DNA from: Thalassolituus sp.
GTDB taxonomy: Bacteria > Pseudomonadota > Gammaproteobacteria > Pseudomonadales > Oceanobacteraceae
Direction: 5' to 3'
NCBI GenBank assembly: GCA_029212275.1
Contig: JARGOI010000169.1
Span: 1-6,015 of the forward strand
DNA: 6,015 nt
The translations under genes and the position numbers were made by a program. Of the stretch, positions 5,392-6,015 are shown piece by piece; position 1 is the stretch's first letter; the number at the start of each line of letters is the position of its first letter. Under the pieces are notes generated by a model. It saw only the letters and a list, made by a program, of their open reading frames with translations, did not search any database and was not told the origin of the DNA.

Positions 5392-5992
5392 AGCGAGTCG
5401 TTACTCCAGAATTCAATTGCATGCGCTGCTTTGATATCTCTAACTTCATGCCAGTGCCACGCATCACATTATTGTCGTTACGAATAATCACTAAGTCATC
5501 CGTCGTCGCGATTTGAGGCTCAATTTGATAAGTCAACGACGTGGTTTGTATGCTCATGTTGGGCATTTCGTCGTTAGCAATGACATCGCTAGTAAGATTA
5601 TTGATAGAAAGAGCGTTGTCAGAAGAGGCGTCTTTTTCGTAGGGAATTACCCAAACGTCTTGATCTAGCATCAGTAAATTATTTTTCTGATCAAGTTGCC
5701 CCGTCGCAGCGGTCATTTGCCATTGTTTTCCGTTTAGGGTGATCATTTTCGGTTTTTCAAAAAACGTTTTATCACTGTCTGGGTAATGGGTTGATTTCTC
5801 AGCTTCAATGACTTGGCTTAACTTACCCTGCTGATTAAAACGTTTGCTCGTAAGTCCTTCACCATAATAGTCAGGTTCACGCTGTGCCGTTGTTGCAGCT
5901 GAAGGCACCACTGGTTGCAGATATTCATCCGTCATAAAAATGCCTACGCCCAATAATATGAGCAAGCCCAGCAACCAAAAACGCTTACGCAT
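5378..5992 (-). CDS. lptC: LptC, inner-membrane anchor of the LPS transport bridge
   Basis: LptC is a bitopic inner-membrane protein that receives lipopolysaccharide from LptB2FG and hands it to LptA. It has 204 residues (E. coli 191). A single N-terminal transmembrane helix is at about 5-20, after the short cytoplasmic MRKR, and the rest is periplasmic. The family hallmark PDYYGEGLTSKRFNQQGKL is at 40-58, and a VMRGTGMKLEISKQRMQL segment near 176-193 matches the C-terminal strands. A polar stretch at about 118-146 (KDASSDNALSINNLTSD and following) looks like an enlarged loop. The ATG at 5992-5990 overlaps the stop of the preceding frame as TAATG. No clear Shine-Dalgarno is seen, consistent with coupling to that upstream gene. 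Confidence 0.95.
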   Translation of the reverse strand: MRKRFWLLGLLILLGVGIFMTDEYLQPVVPSAATTAQREPDYYGEGLTSKRFNQQGKLSQVIEAEKSTHYPDSDKTFFEKPKMITLNGKQWQMTAATGQLDQKNNLLMLDQDVWVIPYEKDASSDNALSINNLTSDVIANDEMPNMSIQTTSLTYQIEPQIATTDDLVIIRNDNNVMRGTGMKLEISKQRMQLNSGVTTRYEPQ

Positions 5993-6015
5993 TAAATAAC
6001 GCCAGCACGCAGTAA
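5992..6015 (-). CDS. kdsC: C-terminal end of upstream gene, probably kdsC (partial)
   Basis: On the minus strand one frame reads LLRAGVI followed by TAA at 5994-5992, sharing its last base with the lptC ATG. In related bacteria the gene directly before lptC is kdsC, encoding 3-deoxy-D-manno-octulosonate 8-phosphate phosphatase, whose C-terminus has an LLLxA-type segment (E. coli ...DLLLLAQGK...). Only seven codons are visible, so the assignment rests mainly on conserved gene order. Confidence 0.4.
   Translation of the reverse strand, partial: LLRAGVI

Overview
The window is the conserved rpoN / nitrogen-PTS cluster of a gammaproteobacterium, joined to the lipopolysaccharide-transport (lpt) genes. 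Every gene I can support lies on the minus strand, so transcription runs from the right edge to the left. In that order: the last codons of an upstream gene (probably kdsC), lptC, lptA, lptB, a 238-bp intergenic region, rpoN, hpf, ptsN, rapZ, npr (ptsO), then about 230 bp with no supported gene at the left edge. This gene order, a short-form HPF and an RpoN with a large acidic Region II fit a non-enteric gammaproteobacterium of the Pseudomonas/Marinobacter/Oceanospirillales type. The moderate GC content favours a marine lineage, but I cannot name a genus.

Right part (4076-6015): lptC, lptA and lptB are tightly packed, with a TAATG junction before lptC, a 14-bp lptC/lptA overlap and an ATGA overlap at lptA/lptB. 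Together they encode the inner-membrane anchor (LptC), the periplasmic bridge (LptA) and the cytoplasmic ATPase (LptB) of the LPS export machine. The membrane partners LptF and LptG are not in the window.

Middle (3838-4075): the only long gap inside the cluster. It holds a small hairpin, an A/T-rich tract, two candidate sigma-70 promoters pointing at rpoN and a perfect 12-bp palindrome where one of those promoters would start transcription. It probably separates the lpt operon from a second unit led by rpoN.

Left part (231-3837): rpoN (sigma-54), hpf (ribosome hibernation factor), ptsN (EIIA-Ntr), rapZ (P-loop ATP/GTP-binding regulator) and npr (NPr phosphocarrier). The first four are closely spaced; npr follows after 63 bp. 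PtsN and NPr are two of the three phosphorelay proteins of the nitrogen PTS; the third, PtsP, is not here. For ptsN and rapZ I chose starts downstream of the longest open frames, because ribosome-binding sites and family N-termini favour them.

This is a well-known housekeeping locus and I do not see a new biological system. The points that merit a second look are the rpoN promoter region, the enlarged acidic segment of RpoN, the C-terminus of RapZ and an orphan palindrome at the left edge.
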